The notes beneath the pieces are model-generated. The model had not been told where the DNA came from and searched no databases. It was given only the letters and a program-made list of their open reading frames with translations. This document shows, in pieces, positions 34,687-43,745 of a DNA stretch of 64,000 bases. The stretch lies in assembly GCF_025398255.1 (NCBI RefSeq), contig NZ_JAODNW010000019.1, positions 62,001-126,000 on the forward strand. Direction: 5' to 3'. Made by a program: the position numbers and the translations under genes. Origin of the DNA: Chelativorans intermedius. Its GTDB lineage: Bacteria; Pseudomonadota; Alphaproteobacteria; Rhizobiales; Rhizobiaceae. Position 1 is the first letter of the stretch, and each line of letters opens with the position of its first letter.

Positions 34687-35169
34687 ATGGCGAACACGAT
34701 CTACATTCTCAACGGGCCCAATCTCAACATGCTCGGCAGACGGGAGCCGGGCATCTATGGCGGCAGCGCGCTTGCGGATATCGAGGCCGACTGCCGCGAG
34801 CGGGCGCGCGCCCTCGAACTCGAGATGGATTTCCGCCAGTCGAACCACGAGGGCCAGCTTGTCGACTGGATTCAGGAGGCGGGAGACAGGGCGGATGGGG
34901 TTGTTCTCAATCCCGGTGCCTATGGGCACACCTCGATCGCTCTTCATGACGCGATCCGCGCTGTCAGCCCGTTGCCCGTGATCGAGGTGCATCTGTCGAA
35001 TATCCACGCCCGTGAACCCTTTCGACACCAATCTATGATAGCGCCGGTGGCAGCCGGTATGATATGCGGCCTTGGCCCCATCGGGTACGCGCTGGCGCTT
35101 GAGGCGCTGGCAGCGCGGCTCCGCCAGGAGGATGCGGGCAAGGCAGGACGAAAAGAGACACACCAATGA
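34687..35169 (+). CDS. aroQ: 3-dehydroquinate dehydratase, type II
   Basis: 160 residues. Begins [20 protein letters not shown], with the flexible active-site loop RREPGIYG (catalytic Tyr), [12 protein letters not shown], the catalytic-His segment [16 protein letters not shown], and C-terminal [14 protein letters not shown]. It catalyses the third step of the shikimate pathway. The TGA overlaps the ATG of accB by four bases, so aroQ-accB-accC form a coupled operon, an order common in alphaproteobacteria. Confidence 0.97.
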   Translation: MANTIYILNGPNLNMLGRREPGIYGGSALADIEADCRERARALELEMDFRQSNHEGQLVDWIQEAGDRADGVVLNPGAYGHTSIALHDAIRAVSPLPVIEVHLSNIHAREPFRHQSMIAPVAAGMICGLGPIGYALALEALAARLRQEDAGKAGRKETHQ

Positions 35170-35621
35170 AAAAGACCGGAGTCGACCAGCAGCTCATTCG
35201 CGATCTGGCGGATATTCTCGACGAGACGCGCCTGACCGAGATCGAGGTGGAGGAAGGAGACTTGCGCATTCGCGTCTCCCGCCAGTCGCCGGTCATGCAT
35301 GCAACGATGCAGGCTCCTGCGCCGGCAGCGCCGCAGCCCGTTGCCCCGGCGGAGAAGGAAACGGCGCCCGCTGCACCCGACGTGTCTAAGAATGCCGTGC
35401 CCTCGCCGATGGTAGGCACCGCCTACCGCGCGCCGGCGCCGGGTTCTGCGCCGTTCGTGGAGGTGGGCCAGACGGTGGAGCAGGGGCAGACGCTGCTTAT
35501 CATCGAGGCCATGAAGACGATGAACCAGATTCCCTCGCCCCGCGCCGGCAAGGTGACGGCCATTCTCGTCGAGGATGGTCAGCCGGTGGAATTCGGGGAG
35601 CCTCTGGTTGTCATCGAGTAG
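35166..35621 (+). CDS. accB: Biotin carboxyl carrier protein of acetyl-CoA carboxylase
   Basis: 151 residues. An N-terminal helical part, an Ala/Pro linker (residues 42-75) and the biotinyl domain, whose modified lysine is K117 in [12 protein letters not shown]. It carries CO2 between the biotin carboxylase (AccC, next gene) and the carboxyltransferase. Translation is coupled to aroQ by ATGA; accC follows after 22 bp. Confidence 0.97.
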   Translation: MKKTGVDQQLIRDLADILDETRLTEIEVEEGDLRIRVSRQSPVMHATMQAPAPAAPQPVAPAEKETAPAAPDVSKNAVPSPMVGTAYRAPAPGSAPFVEVGQTVEQGQTLLIIEAMKTMNQIPSPRAGKVTAILVEDGQPVEFGEPLVVIE

Positions 35622-35643
35622 CGGCGCGAGGAACTCCGGCCCA

Positions 35644-36987
35644 ATGTTCCAGAAGATCCTTATCGCCAATCGTGGCGAAATCGCGCTCCGGGTTCTGCGG
35701 GCGGCCAAGGAGCTGGGCATCAAGACGGTCGCCGTCCACTCGACCGCCGATGCCGAGGCCATGCATGTGCGGCTGGCGGACGAGAGCGTGTGCATCGGCC
35801 CGCCCGCGGCGCGCGACAGCTATCTGAACATCCACCAGATCGTCGCTGCCTGCGAAGTGACCGGCGCCGACGCCATCCATCCCGGCTACGGATTCCTGTC
35901 GGAGAACGCCAAGTTCGCCGAGATCCTCGCCGCTCACAACATCACCTTCATCGGCCCCTCGGCAGAGCATATCCGCCTGATGGGCGACAAGATCGAGGCA
36001 AAGCGCACGGTCCGCAAGCTTGGCATCCCCGTGGTGCCCGGCTCGGAGGGCGCGGTGCGCGAGGAAGACGAGGCGCGCAAGATTGCCGCCGAGATCGGCT
36101 ATCCCGTGCTCATCAAGGCTTCGGCCGGTGGCGGCGGGCGCGGCATGAAGGTGGCCCGCTCGCAGGCGGAGCTGGCTCAAGCCCTGTCCACCGCCCGCTC
36201 CGAGGCCGGAGCGGCGTTCGGCGACGATGCGGTGTATATCGAGAAATACCTGGAAAAGCCGCGCCACATCGAGGTTCAGGTGGTGGGCGATGGCGCCGGC
36301 AATGCCGTTCATCTGGGCGAGCGCGACTGTTCGCTGCAGCGGCGGCATCAGAAACTGTGGGAGGAGGCCAACTCCCCTGCCCTCAATGCCGACGAGCGGA
36401 TGCGCATCGGTGGCATCGTCGCCAAGGCGATTGCGGATATGGGCTATTCCGGTGCCGGAACGGTCGAGTTTCTCTACGAGAACGGCGAGTTCTACTTCAT
36501 CGAGATGAACACGCGGCTGCAGGTGGAGCATCCGGTGACGGAGGCGATCACCGGCATCGACCTGGTGCATGAGCAGATCCGCGTCGCTTCCGGCGGTGGC
36601 CTGTCGGTCAAGCAGGAGGATGTGCGTTTCTTCGGCCATGCCATCGAATGCCGCATCAATGCCGAGGACCCGCGCACCTTCATCCCCTCGCCCGGCACCA
36701 TCACCCATTTCCATACCCCCGGTGGCCTTGGCGTGCGTGTCGATTCGGGTGTCTATTCGGGCTACCGCATCCCGCCCTATTACGACAGCCTGATCGGCAA
36801 GCTGATCGTGCACGGGCGCAACCGCGTGGAGTGCATGATGCGGCTTCGCCGCGCGCTTGACGAGTTCGTGGTCGACGGGATCAAATCGACGCTGCCATTG
36901 TTCCAGGAACTGGTGGGCAATGTCGATGTGGCAAACGGCGATTACGACATTCACTGGCTGGAGAACTACCTCGCCGACCACCAGTAA
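35644..36987 (+). CDS. accC: Biotin carboxylase subunit of acetyl-CoA carboxylase
   Basis: 447 residues from the ATG at 35644 ([20 protein letters not shown]). The ATP-grasp fold is complete: Gly-rich loop [33 protein letters not shown], and the catalytic [14 protein letters not shown]. It carboxylates biotin on AccB with ATP and bicarbonate, the first committed step of fatty-acid synthesis. AccA and AccD are not in this window. Confidence 0.97.
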   Translation: MFQKILIANRGEIALRVLRAAKELGIKTVAVHSTADAEAMHVRLADESVCIGPPAARDSYLNIHQIVAACEVTGADAIHPGYGFLSENAKFAEILAAHNITFIGPSAEHIRLMGDKIEAKRTVRKLGIPVVPGSEGAVREEDEARKIAAEIGYPVLIKASAGGGGRGMKVARSQAELAQALSTARSEAGAAFGDDAVYIEKYLEKPRHIEVQVVGDGAGNAVHLGERDCSLQRRHQKLWEEANSPALNADERMRIGGIVAKAIADMGYSGAGTVEFLYENGEFYFIEMNTRLQVEHPVTEAITGIDLVHEQIRVASGGGLSVKQEDVRFFGHAIECRINAEDPRTFIPSPGTITHFHTPGGLGVRVDSGVYSGYRIPPYYDSLIGKLIVHGRNRVECMMRLRRALDEFVVDGIKSTLPLFQELVGNVDVANGDYDIHWLENYLADHQ

Positions 36988-37002
36988 AGCAGGGTGGCGG
37001 GG

Positions 37003-37614
37003 ATGACGCGCCCCTTCGCACCCGGGTTTCGCATTCCGCCGGATCTGCTTCTGCGGGCCTATGCGACGGGTGTGTTTCCGATGGCCGAACACGCGGATGA
37101 CCCGGAGGTCTTCTGGGTGCGCCCGGAGATGCGCGGCGTCATCCCGCTCGACGGTTTTCACGTGCCGCGCAGCCTCAGGAAGTTCATGCGACGCGATCCT
37201 TACGAGATCCGCTATGATTGCGACTTCGGGGGCGTGATTGACGCCTGCGCGGAACCGGCGCCGTCGCGACAGGAAACTTGGATCAACGCCCCTATCCGCG
37301 AAGCCTATACCGCGCTGTTCGAGCGCGGGCACTGCCACACGGTGGAAGCCTGGCTTGAGGGGCAGCTCGTCGGGGGGCTCTATGGCGTGACGCTCGGGCG
37401 TGCCTTCTTCGGCGAAAGCATGTTCTCACGCATGGAAAATGCCTCGAAGGTGTGTCTCGTGCATCTGGTGGAACGATTGAAGGCGCGGGGCTTCGTTCTT
37501 CTCGATACCCAGTTCACCACCCCGCACCTCAAGCGCTTCGGCGCCATAGATGTGCCGCGCCGGCGCTATGAGAGACTTCTGGCCGAGGCATTGGAGGGCA
37601 GCGCCGCCTTCTGA
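37003..37614 (+). CDS. aat: Leucyl/phenylalanyl-tRNA--protein transferase
   Basis: 203 residues from the ATG at 37003; a GTG at 36994 is the alternative, but AGGG eight bases before the ATG supports 37003. Family landmarks are [29 protein letters not shown], the glycine-rich [20 protein letters not shown] and [16 protein letters not shown]. It adds Leu or Phe to N-terminal Arg or Lys so that ClpAPS degrades the protein. It follows accC by 15 bp and is probably in that operon. Confidence 0.96.
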   Translation: MTRPFAPGFRIPPDLLLRAYATGVFPMAEHADDPEVFWVRPEMRGVIPLDGFHVPRSLRKFMRRDPYEIRYDCDFGGVIDACAEPAPSRQETWINAPIREAYTALFERGHCHTVEAWLEGQLVGGLYGVTLGRAFFGESMFSRMENASKVCLVHLVERLKARGFVLLDTQFTTPHLKRFGAIDVPRRRYERLLAEALEGSAAF

Positions 37615-37640
37615 GCGCAAGGTGCTCGGCCCTTCGGCCT

Positions 37641-38054
37641 TCAGTCGGCCTCCGGCGGCGGCACGTCGGACTCCTGCTTGCAGTCCTTCAGCCATATGTC
37701 GTAGACGGCGTGATCGACCGCGTTGAGCCCCGGGCTCTCGGCAAACATCCAGCCGGTGAAGATGCGCCGGATCTTGCGGTCCAGCGTGATTTCATCCACC
37801 TCGACAAAGGCATCCGTCTTGGGCTCTTCCGATTCCGGCGAGCGGTAGCAAACGCGCGGTGTGACCTGCAACGCACCGAACTGCACGGTCTCGTCGATAT
37901 AGGCATCGAAGGTGATGATGCGGCCGGTGATCTTGTCGAGGCCGGAAAACTCCGCCACGGGGTTCTCGATTCGCTCCGTCTGCGCATGCGCCTGCAGGGC
38001 GCCGGCAAAGCTGACGAGCCAGGCCAAGGCAGACATACGCAGGCCCAATCGCAT
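37641..38054 (-). CDS. DUF2155 domain-containing secreted protein
   Basis: 137 residues from the ATG at 38054 behind GAGGAAAGCG. Signal peptide MRLGLRMSALAWLVSFAGAL ending at AHAQ. The domain has FSGLDKITGRIITFDAYIDE, VTPRVCYRSPESEEPKTDAF and FTGWMFAESPGLNAVDHAVY, with two cysteines that probably pair. PF09923 is nearly restricted to alphaproteobacteria and has no known function; it is usually next to the NDUFA12 gene, as here. Confidence 0.92.
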   Translation of the reverse strand: MRLGLRMSALAWLVSFAGALQAHAQTERIENPVAEFSGLDKITGRIITFDAYIDETVQFGALQVTPRVCYRSPESEEPKTDAFVEVDEITLDRKIRRIFTGWMFAESPGLNAVDHAVYDIWLKDCKQESDVPPPEAD

Positions 38055-38202
38055 CGCTTTCCTCACCAGGACCTCCAAGCCTCTTGCTGTTTTCGTGCCT
38101 GTATCGAGATTTCGCCCAAGAGGACTATTGCGCAAATGTGGCGAGAAAAAAGGCCCCCGGAGCGCGGTGCACAGGGATGGAAGGCTGCCGAAAACGCCCG
38201 GC

Positions 38203-38598
38203 CTAGTTGGGTGTCCAGGCGTCGTAGTCGCCGGTCACGCGCGGGCGCTCCTCCCTGGTGAGCGCGGAGCCCGGAGGACGATAGGCCAAGGGCGTTCCGG
38301 TGAGGTTCGGCAGATGGGGCTTTTGCCACTCACGCGGCGTGTAGTTCTCTTCGACCGGCGGGGTATCCACCTTGTGGTGCAGCCAACCGTGCCAGCCCGG
38401 AGGCACCATGGAGGCTTCCGAATAGCCGTTGTAGATCACCCAGCGGCGCGTGCGTCCCTCCGAGTCCTTGCCGCCCTGATAGTAAACGTTGCCGAACTCG
38501 TCCTCCCCCACGCGCTGGCCCTTGCGCCAGGTGTGGAAGCGCGTGTTGAGGGTTGCGCCATTCCACCATGTAAAGAACTGAAGCAGGAACTTTTTCAT
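38203..38598 (-). CDS. NADH:ubiquinone oxidoreductase NDUFA12-family accessory subunit
   Basis: 131 residues. Begins MKKFLLQFFTWWNGATLNTR and carries the B17.2 signature VGEDEFGNVYYQGG and WVIYNGYSEASMVPPGWHGW. In alphaproteobacteria this is a supernumerary complex I subunit shared with mitochondria, placed on the peripheral arm and encoded away from the nuo operon. The region after the stop contains six A on the plus strand (38146-38151) but no clear hairpin. Confidence 0.95.
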   Translation of the reverse strand: MKKFLLQFFTWWNGATLNTRFHTWRKGQRVGEDEFGNVYYQGGKDSEGRTRRWVIYNGYSEASMVPPGWHGWLHHKVDTPPVEENYTPREWQKPHLPNLTGTPLAYRPPGSALTREERPRVTGDYDAWTPN

Positions 38599-38700
38599 CG
38601 CTCTCCTCTCGGGGCGGCGTCGGACTGGCAGCCGGATGACCGCCTTATGGCGGTGAAGCCGGCCGAAGGCAAGGCCCCGCGCGCTTTCGCCGCTGTCATT

Positions 38701-39195
38701 TCAGCGTCCCAGCGGCTTTTCGTAGATCGCCGCAGGAATATCCGATTGCTCTTGCCCGCAGTTGTCTGTGCAACCGACCTTCAAAAAGCCTCGTGCACGG
38801 TAGAACGCCACCGCACGGCTGTTGCCTTCCTCCACCTCCAGCCGGATGCGCGAGGCACGGGGAAAGGCATTCTCGACCGCCGCGAGAAGCTGGCCGCCAA
38901 TGCCCTGTCCATGCCGGCACGGCATCACATACAGCTGATGGAGCATGACAGTGCCGCCGTCTTCGGTCGCCGCGGCGAAGGCCATGCCGCAGATCTGGCC
39001 GCCCTCTTCGGCAAGAAGAAAGGCCGAATCATGCCGCTCCAAGCGGGCCTTCAAGGCAGCCGGCGAATGCCAGCTCCCGACAATCTGCCGCACCCGCTCG
39101 CGGCCATAGAGCGCGTCGTAGGTGGCATGCCAGGTTTCGACCAGAAGCGAGCGGACGGCCCCGAGATCGCTCTCGGATGCGGCGCGGATGAGCAT
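38701..39195 (-). CDS. GNAT-family N-acetyltransferase
   Basis: 164 residues. The acetyl-CoA site is in LHQLYVMPCRHGQGIGGQLL, and the family core runs from LIRAASESDLGAVRSLLVE to RAVAFYRARGFLKVGC. The acceptor substrate is unknown. It starts three bases after the gatB stop (39199), so it is translationally linked to gatB. Confidence 0.88.
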   Translation of the reverse strand: MLIRAASESDLGAVRSLLVETWHATYDALYGRERVRQIVGSWHSPAALKARLERHDSAFLLAEEGGQICGMAFAAATEDGGTVMLHQLYVMPCRHGQGIGGQLLAAVENAFPRASRIRLEVEEGNSRAVAFYRARGFLKVGCTDNCGQEQSDIPAAIYEKPLGR

Positions 39196-39198
39196 CGC

Positions 39199-40701
39199 CT
39201 ACTCTTCGAGCCCCAGCTTCGCCTTCACCAGCGCGTTGACCGCCTGGGGATTGGCCTTTCCTTGCGTGGCCTTCATCACCTGGCCGACGAACCAGCCGGC
39301 AAGCGTCGGCTTGGTCTTCGCCTGCTCCACCTTGTCGGGGTTGGCGGCAATGACCTCGTCCACCGCCTTTTCGATGGCGCCGGTGTCGGTGACCTGCTTG
39401 AGCCCGCGTTCTTCGACGATGAGGCGCGGATCGCCACCTTCGTTCCAGACTATCTCGAACAGGTCCTTGGCGATCTTGCCGGAGATCGTGCCTTCCTTGA
39501 TGAGGTCGATGATGGTGCCGAGCTGAGCGGGAGAAACCGGCGTTTCCTCAATGTCCTTGCCGGCCTTGTTCAGGGCGCCCAGAAGGTCGTTGATCACCCA
39601 GTTGGCCGCTGCCTTGCCGTCGCGCCCCTCGGCCACCTTCTCGAAATAGTCGGCGATGGCCTTTTCGGAAACAAGTACCGAGGCGTCATATTCGGACAGG
39701 CCCAGCTTTTCCATGAAGCGCGCCTTCTTCTCGTCCGGCAGTTCCGGTAGATGGGCGGCAAGCGCGTCCACATAGGCCTGATCGAATTCCAACGGCACGA
39801 GGTCGGGATCGGGAAAGTAGCGGTAGTCGTGCGCCTCTTCCTTCGAGCGCATGGAGCGCGTTTCGCCCTTCACGGGATCGAACAGGCGCGTCTCCTGCTC
39901 CACCTTGCCGCCATCTTCCAGAATGGCGATCTGGCGGCGGGCCTCCGATTCGATGGCCTGGCCCACGAAGCGGATGGAGTTGACGTTCTTGATCTCGCAA
40001 CGCGTGCCGAATGGCTCTCCGGGGCGGCGCACCGAAACATTGACATCGGCGCGCATGGAGCCTTCGTCCATGTTGCCGTCGCAGGTGCCCAGATAACGCA
40101 GGATCGTCCGAAGCTTGGTGAGGAAAGCCTTGGCCTCTTCCGCGGAGCGGATGTCCGGTTTCGAGACGATCTCCATCAGCGCGACGCCGGAGCGATTGAG
40201 GTCGACATAGGACATGGTGGGGTGCTGGTCATGCATCGACTTGCCGGCGTCCTGCTCCAGATGCAGGCGCTCGATGCCTACCTCGATCTCCTCGAAGCTG
40301 CCATCCTTGGCCGGCCCCACCGAAACGATGACCTTTCCTTCACCGACGATGGGCTGCTTGTACTGGGAAATCTGGTAGCCCTGAGGCAGGTCGGGATAGA
40401 AGTAGTTCTTGCGGTCGAAGACGGAGCGGTGATTGATCTTCGCCTTCAGGCCGAGGCCGGTGCGGATCGCCTGACGGACACATTCCTCGTTGATGACCGG
40501 CAACATGCCGGGCATGGCCGCATCCACCAGGCTGACATTCGCGTTGGGCTCGGCGCCGAAGGCTGTGGAGGCGCCGGAGAAAAGCTTGGCGCGCGATGTC
40601 ACCTGGGCGTGGATCTCCATGCCGACGATGACTTCCCAGTCTCCGGTGGCACCGGGAATGAGACGCTTGGGATCGGGCGTACGCGTGTCGATGATCGTCA
40701 T
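39199..40701 (-). CDS. gatB: Aspartyl/glutamyl-tRNA(Asn/Gln) amidotransferase subunit B
   Basis: 500 residues. GatB landmarks are [53 protein letters not shown], the [15 protein letters not shown] segment, and the helical YqeY-like tail ending [14 protein letters not shown]. GatCAB converts misacylated Glu-tRNA(Gln) or Asp-tRNA(Asn) to the correct amide. gatC and gatA are not adjacent, as is usual in rhizobia. Confidence 0.97.
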   Translation of the reverse strand: MTIIDTRTPDPKRLIPGATGDWEVIVGMEIHAQVTSRAKLFSGASTAFGAEPNANVSLVDAAMPGMLPVINEECVRQAIRTGLGLKAKINHRSVFDRKNYFYPDLPQGYQISQYKQPIVGEGKVIVSVGPAKDGSFEEIEVGIERLHLEQDAGKSMHDQHPTMSYVDLNRSGVALMEIVSKPDIRSAEEAKAFLTKLRTILRYLGTCDGNMDEGSMRADVNVSVRRPGEPFGTRCEIKNVNSIRFVGQAIESEARRQIAILEDGGKVEQETRLFDPVKGETRSMRSKEEAHDYRYFPDPDLVPLEFDQAYVDALAAHLPELPDEKKARFMEKLGLSEYDASVLVSEKAIADYFEKVAEGRDGKAAANWVINDLLGALNKAGKDIEETPVSPAQLGTIIDLIKEGTISGKIAKDLFEIVWNEGGDPRLIVEERGLKQVTDTGAIEKAVDEVIAANPDKVEQAKTKPTLAGWFVGQVMKATQGKANPQAVNALVKAKLGLEE

Positions 40702-40834
40702 GGGCCGTGCGTTCTTCGAGTTGGCGAAAATGCGGCTGGTTCAGGTCGCGGCCTTGGCTAGACCAATCCCGCCGGCGTGGCAAGCGGGGCCTTTTCTCCC
40801 TCGCCGCCTTGCGCTAAGAAAGCCGCCGACGAAC

Positions 40835-40945
40835 GGAGCCTTTATGTCCACCATCCTGGAGACCTGCTGAAGCCCTGCGCCTGAATGAAGGCCAGGGCGA
40901 AAGAGCGAGCCCCGCGCCGCAAGCGGCGTGGAGACCGTTTTTTGG
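40835..40945 (+). ncRNA. Candidate small RNA or leader with eight-codon ORF and terminator
   Basis: A Shine-Dalgarno (GGAG, 40835-40838) stands five bases before an eight-codon ORF, MSTILETC (40844-40870). It is followed by a hairpin GCCCTG-c-GCCT / AGGC-CAGGGC (40872-40898, 10 bp, one bulged C), then a second hairpin (40912-40931, 8 bp, CAAG loop) and six T (40938-40943). This looks like a free-standing small RNA ending in an intrinsic terminator, or an attenuating leader of yjhX, whose ATG is 39 nt further on. I cannot assign it to a named family. Confidence 0.5.
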
Positions 40946-40982
40946 CGTCGTGCACGCCGCAGGTTTTCAGGATTCCAGAGAC

Positions 40983-41240
40983 ATGGACATTTCGCGCGCC
41001 GAGCAGCGCATTCTCCACATATTGGCCCAGGGTGGGCGCATAACCGTCGAGAAGGACGAAAAGGGCCGCATCACGGCACTTGATTGCATCACGCGGGACG
41101 GGTGGTATTTCCCGGGTCTCGACCTGGTGATCTTTCGCAAGCTCAAGCGCAAACGCGCCATCCTTTCCAGAAATGGCGGCCCCTACCGCATCACGCGGCG
41201 CGGGCTGGAGCTGGTGCGCGCGCAGCCGGACAATCGCTGA
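40983..41240 (+). CDS. YjhX family protein (UPF0386, toxin-like)
   Basis: 85 residues from the ATG at 40983 (MDISRAEQRILHILAQGGRI). It follows the YjhX pattern throughout, with ITRDGWYFPGLDLVIFRKLK and the conserved tail GPYRITRRGLELVRAQPDNR, and is predicted to be a small winged-helix protein. YjhX is listed as the toxin of the YjhX/YjhQ pair in E. coli, where YjhQ is a GNAT acetyltransferase. Here no adjacent antitoxin is seen; the GNAT gene at 38.7 kb lies beyond gatB on the other strand. A housekeeping role is equally possible. Confidence 0.87.
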   Translation: MDISRAEQRILHILAQGGRITVEKDEKGRITALDCITRDGWYFPGLDLVIFRKLKRKRAILSRNGGPYRITRRGLELVRAQPDNR

Positions 41241-41260
41241 GGCGAACGCCCGTCAAGACA

Positions 41261-41293
41261 CGCGGGGCCGCCGGTCTTTCCGACGGCCCCGCG
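41261..41293. terminator. Hairpin between convergent yjhX and CBS genes
   Basis: A perfect 10-bp stem CGCGGGGCCG/CGGCCCCGCG (41261-41270 with 41284-41293) in the 56 bp between the two stop codons. No T-run on either side, so it is a possible bidirectional terminator of the GC-rich kind. Confidence 0.5.
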
Positions 41294-41296
41294 GGA

Positions 41297-41728
41297 TCAG
41301 GCGGTTGCGATGTAGGTGCGTATTTCTTCCGCCTCGCGCTCCACCTCCTGAATGCGGCGCTTGACCACATCGCCGATGGAGACGAGACCGGCAAGCCGAC
41401 CGTCCTTCTCGACCGGCAGATGGCGGAAACGGCCCTCGGTCATGATCTGCATGACCTCATTCACCGTGTTCTCTTCGCGGCAAACCTTGACGCGTGCCGT
41501 CATCACGGAGGAGACGGGCTTTTCCAATGCCTCCGGGCCTTCCCTGGCAATCACGCGCACGATGTCGCGCTCGGAGAGAATGCCGCTGATGCGATCGTCG
41601 CCCGAAGTGATGACGACCGCGCCAATGCCACGGTCGGAAAGCAGGTCCACCGCCTCCCTCAATGTCTTTTCGGCGGCGATGGTGACCACATCGCGACCCT
41701 TTTCATCCAGAATGGCCTTCACCGTCAT
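41297..41728 (-). CDS. Two-CBS-domain protein
   Basis: 143 residues from the ATG at 41728 (MTVKAILDEKGRDVVTIAAE). Two CBS motifs fill the protein: AVVITSGDDRISGILSERDI and RHLPVEKDGRLAGLVSIGDV, the usual Bateman pair that binds adenine nucleotides. It has no attached catalytic domain. Such stand-alone proteins are common in alphaproteobacteria and may sense energy state; no target can be named. Confidence 0.92.
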   Translation of the reverse strand: MTVKAILDEKGRDVVTIAAEKTLREAVDLLSDRGIGAVVITSGDDRISGILSERDIVRVIAREGPEALEKPVSSVMTARVKVCREENTVNEVMQIMTEGRFRHLPVEKDGRLAGLVSIGDVVKRRIQEVEREAEEIRTYIATA

Positions 41729-41815
41729 GAGCACTCTCCTCCAGTCTCGGCCACATGCCCGCCCGTGCGTACCGAAGAAGGATGCGACGAGGCGCGGCAC
41801 TTGGCAAGAGCCTGC

Positions 41816-42547
41816 TCAGGCCGATCGTGGCGGATCAAAAAGGCCGATTCCGAAAAAGCCCACCAGAAAGCCGCCAATATGGGCCTGCCAGGCGATCTCC
41901 GGCGTGCCGGCGCTGCCCGATGCCAGCCCGACGACGAGATTGACCACAAACCAGACTGTCAGAAACACCATCGTCATGCGCGAGCGCAGCACGGCCCAAA
42001 GCGGCAGGACCGGGCCATGAAAACCGGGCCGGTCGGCGCTGCGGTCGATGCGGAAGGCAAACCGAGCCGCCGCCCCCATCATGCCCGAGACAGCACCCGA
42101 AGCACCGACCAGGGGCACCGCGTCATAGGGATGGAGAAGAAAGTGCAGGAAGACGGCGGCGAACGCCGTCGCTGCCCAGAGGCCCAGGAACCGCAACGGC
42201 CCCAAACGATTGGCCAAGGGAGAGCCGAAAGCGGCAAGCCAGATCATGTTCACCGCCAGATGCGCCACGCCGCCGTGCAGGAATGCATAGGTGAAGGGAC
42301 TCACAAACGCATAGAGATCGAGCGGCAGGCCGCCAGTGTAGCGCAGCGGCCAGAAGGCAAAGCGCACGATGACCAGCAGATCCTCCTGACGGGTCAGGAG
42401 GAAAGCGCGCACCAGGTGAACGCCGATGCACAGGCCGATGAGGGCGGTGACGACGCCGGGCAAGTTGAACACCGGCTCGCGGCGGCGCTGCTCCTGCCGG
42501 TTCTCCCCTTGCCGTTCGGATTCCGGTGGCTTGGTGCTGTCGCTCAT
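41816..42547 (-). CDS. Rhomboid-family intramembrane serine protease
   Basis: 243 residues from the ATG at 42547. A cytoplasmic N-terminus (about 25 residues, charged) precedes six membrane segments. The catalytic Ser is in VGASGAVSGMMG near residue 150 and the His in WQAHIGGFLVGFF near residue 218, with HLAVNMIWLAAFG in TM2. Rhomboids cleave membrane proteins within the bilayer; substrate unknown. A strong hairpin with a T-tract lies 58 bp upstream of the start. Confidence 0.92.
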   Translation of the reverse strand: MSDSTKPPESERQGENRQEQRRREPVFNLPGVVTALIGLCIGVHLVRAFLLTRQEDLLVIVRFAFWPLRYTGGLPLDLYAFVSPFTYAFLHGGVAHLAVNMIWLAAFGSPLANRLGPLRFLGLWAATAFAAVFLHFLLHPYDAVPLVGASGAVSGMMGAAARFAFRIDRSADRPGFHGPVLPLWAVLRSRMTMVFLTVWFVVNLVVGLASGSAGTPEIAWQAHIGGFLVGFFGIGLFDPPRSA

Positions 42548-42598
42548 GCGTTCTGCTTCACTGTAGGATCCGCGACGTGCGGTAGCAGAGATGAGGCC

Positions 42599-42637
42599 AA
42601 AACAGAAGCCGCCCAGCCATGAAGACTGGACGGCTTC
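42599..42637 (-). terminator. Minus-strand intrinsic terminator not assigned to any gene
   Basis: GAAGCCG-c-CCAG (42605-42616) pairs with CTGG-a-CGGCTTC (42626-42637), 11 bp with one mismatch, and on the minus strand is followed by TGTTTTGG. It precedes the rhomboid gene rather than following one, so it either attenuates that gene or ends an unannotated minus-strand RNA from 42640-42900. Confidence 0.5.
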
Positions 42638-42766
42638 CGGCCCCCCTTCCGGTCGAGCTCCCACCCCGCTATTCCCCAAGCAAGCCGCATGCCAACCTTG
42701 AGAACGAGGACAGCGTCGCAGGACGGCACAGCGCGGGAAACCCGCATTTCCTCGGGAACAAGCAGG

Positions 42767-42783
42767 TTTACGCTTCGTTAACC
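42767..42783. promoter_or_regulatory. CtrA-like box upstream of the PAS_5 gene
   Basis: TTTA, seven bases, TTAACC (42767-42783) differs by one base from the TTAA-N7-TTAA consensus of the cell-cycle regulator CtrA, and stands 134 bp before the PAS_5 start. CckA, which controls CtrA, is encoded in the same window. A single near-match is weak evidence. Confidence 0.3.
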
Positions 42784-42916
42784 CTAACAATTCCTTCCCG
42801 TGCACAAGTCTCCTGCGGGCTGGCACGGGACCTGCATCCTGCTTCATGTAGAGGGGTGGAGCGCGGTGTCTGTCCCTCCATGGGACAGAACGGAATCTCA
42901 AAACGGGACGGCAGGC

Positions 42917-43552
42917 ATGAATCAGGACGGACCGATGGCCCTGTTTCAATATTGGAACAGGTTGCGGGGCAGCCGCCCCGCCCCACGGCGCAGCGAGATA
43001 GAGCCGGCCGACATCAAGAATCACCTACCCGACACCTTCATCGTCGAGCACGAGCCGCGCGCGGAGCCGGTGTTCCGCCTTGCCGGCACCAGGCTGTGCG
43101 CAATCTATGGCAGGGAGCTGAAGGGGCATGCGCTGCCCTCCCTGTGGAACGCGCGCGACCGGCCGGCCGTCGGCCGGCTGCTGCAGCACGCAATCGAGGC
43201 CAAGGCGGTGGCGCTGATCACCTTCGAGGGGCTGAGTCGCGATGGCCGCGTCAACGGCTTCGAGCTCATCCTCCTGCCTCTGGAGGGCGGATCTCCCGAT
43301 GGCGCGCTGGGGCTTGGCGCCGTTCAAGCGCTCATGAAGCCCTATTGGCTGGGCGCCGATCCGATCGTGGAGAACCGAATCGAGAGCTTCCGTTTCATCG
43401 ATCCCCTGCACGAAACGCCGCTGGCGGAAAGGCGGCCTGCCCTCGACGCTCCCTCCCTGTCTCCGCAAAGCGAGGTTCTGACGATACGGCTTGACGACGG
43501 CGCCAGGCGTGTGCGCCATCTGGTCGTCTTCGAGGGCGGGCGGCGGCGCTAG
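42917..43552 (+). CDS. PAS_5 domain protein (PF07310-like)
   Basis: 211 residues. Starts MNQDGPMALFQYWNRLRGSR and shows the PAS_5 pattern: RSEIEPADIKNHLPDTFIVE, FRLAGTRLCAIYGRELKGHA and FELILLPLEGG. The family is alphaproteobacterial, often next to a PilZ protein as here, and presumably senses a small molecule or redox state. It lacks an output domain. Its stop codon TAG is the first three bases of a dispersed repeat. Confidence 0.87.
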   Translation: MNQDGPMALFQYWNRLRGSRPAPRRSEIEPADIKNHLPDTFIVEHEPRAEPVFRLAGTRLCAIYGRELKGHALPSLWNARDRPAVGRLLQHAIEAKAVALITFEGLSRDGRVNGFELILLPLEGGSPDGALGLGAVQALMKPYWLGADPIVENRIESFRFIDPLHETPLAERRPALDAPSLSPQSEVLTIRLDDGARRVRHLVVFEGGRRR

Positions 43553-43649
43553 ACCGGTTCATCGTTTCAATGAAACGCTGATCCGGTCCATCTATTTGTT
43601 TTTGCCGCATTTGTGCGACGCCAGATGATTCCATCTGGCTGCAAAATGC
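43550..43649 (+). repeat. Dispersed palindromic intergenic repeat, copy A (100 bp)
   Basis: This copy begins with TAGACCGGTTCATC, overlapping the PAS_5 stop codon, and ends GCAAAATGC. A 29-bp extra block (43564-43592) creates an imperfect inverted repeat between GACCGG and CCGGTC. The last part holds the perfect palindrome GCCAGATG-ATTC-CATCTGGC. Apart from the extra block it matches copy B (57523-57593, minus strand) at 69 of 71 positions. The TATTTGTTTTTGCCGC block resembles intergenic repeats I recall from rhizobia and Brucella. Confidence 0.85.
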
Positions 43650-43745
43650 TGTAGCCAATTACGCGTTGTTAACGCTTGCGGCATAACGTCATGCACGTGC
43701 GATCCTGCCCGGTCGACCTTCCGGGCAAGCGGAAATGCGACGGTG

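Larger units (their letters stand above)
42548..42916. other. 369-bp divergent intergenic region with hairpin and CtrA-like site
   Basis: It holds the minus-strand hairpin at 42605-42637, the CtrA-like box at 42767-42783, and presumably both promoters. No protein gene is supported in it. Upstream reading-frame extensions of the two flanking genes are not conserved-looking. Confidence 0.5.

Noticed and set aside
38146-38200. A-run (T6 on the minus strand) after the NDUFA12 gene as a terminator
   Set aside because: I could not find a stable stem directly upstream of it; only partial GC pairing.
40983-41240. YjhX plus the GNAT gene at 38.7 kb as a toxin-antitoxin pair
   Set aside because: The two genes are separated by gatB and lie on opposite strands; no operon structure supports a pair.
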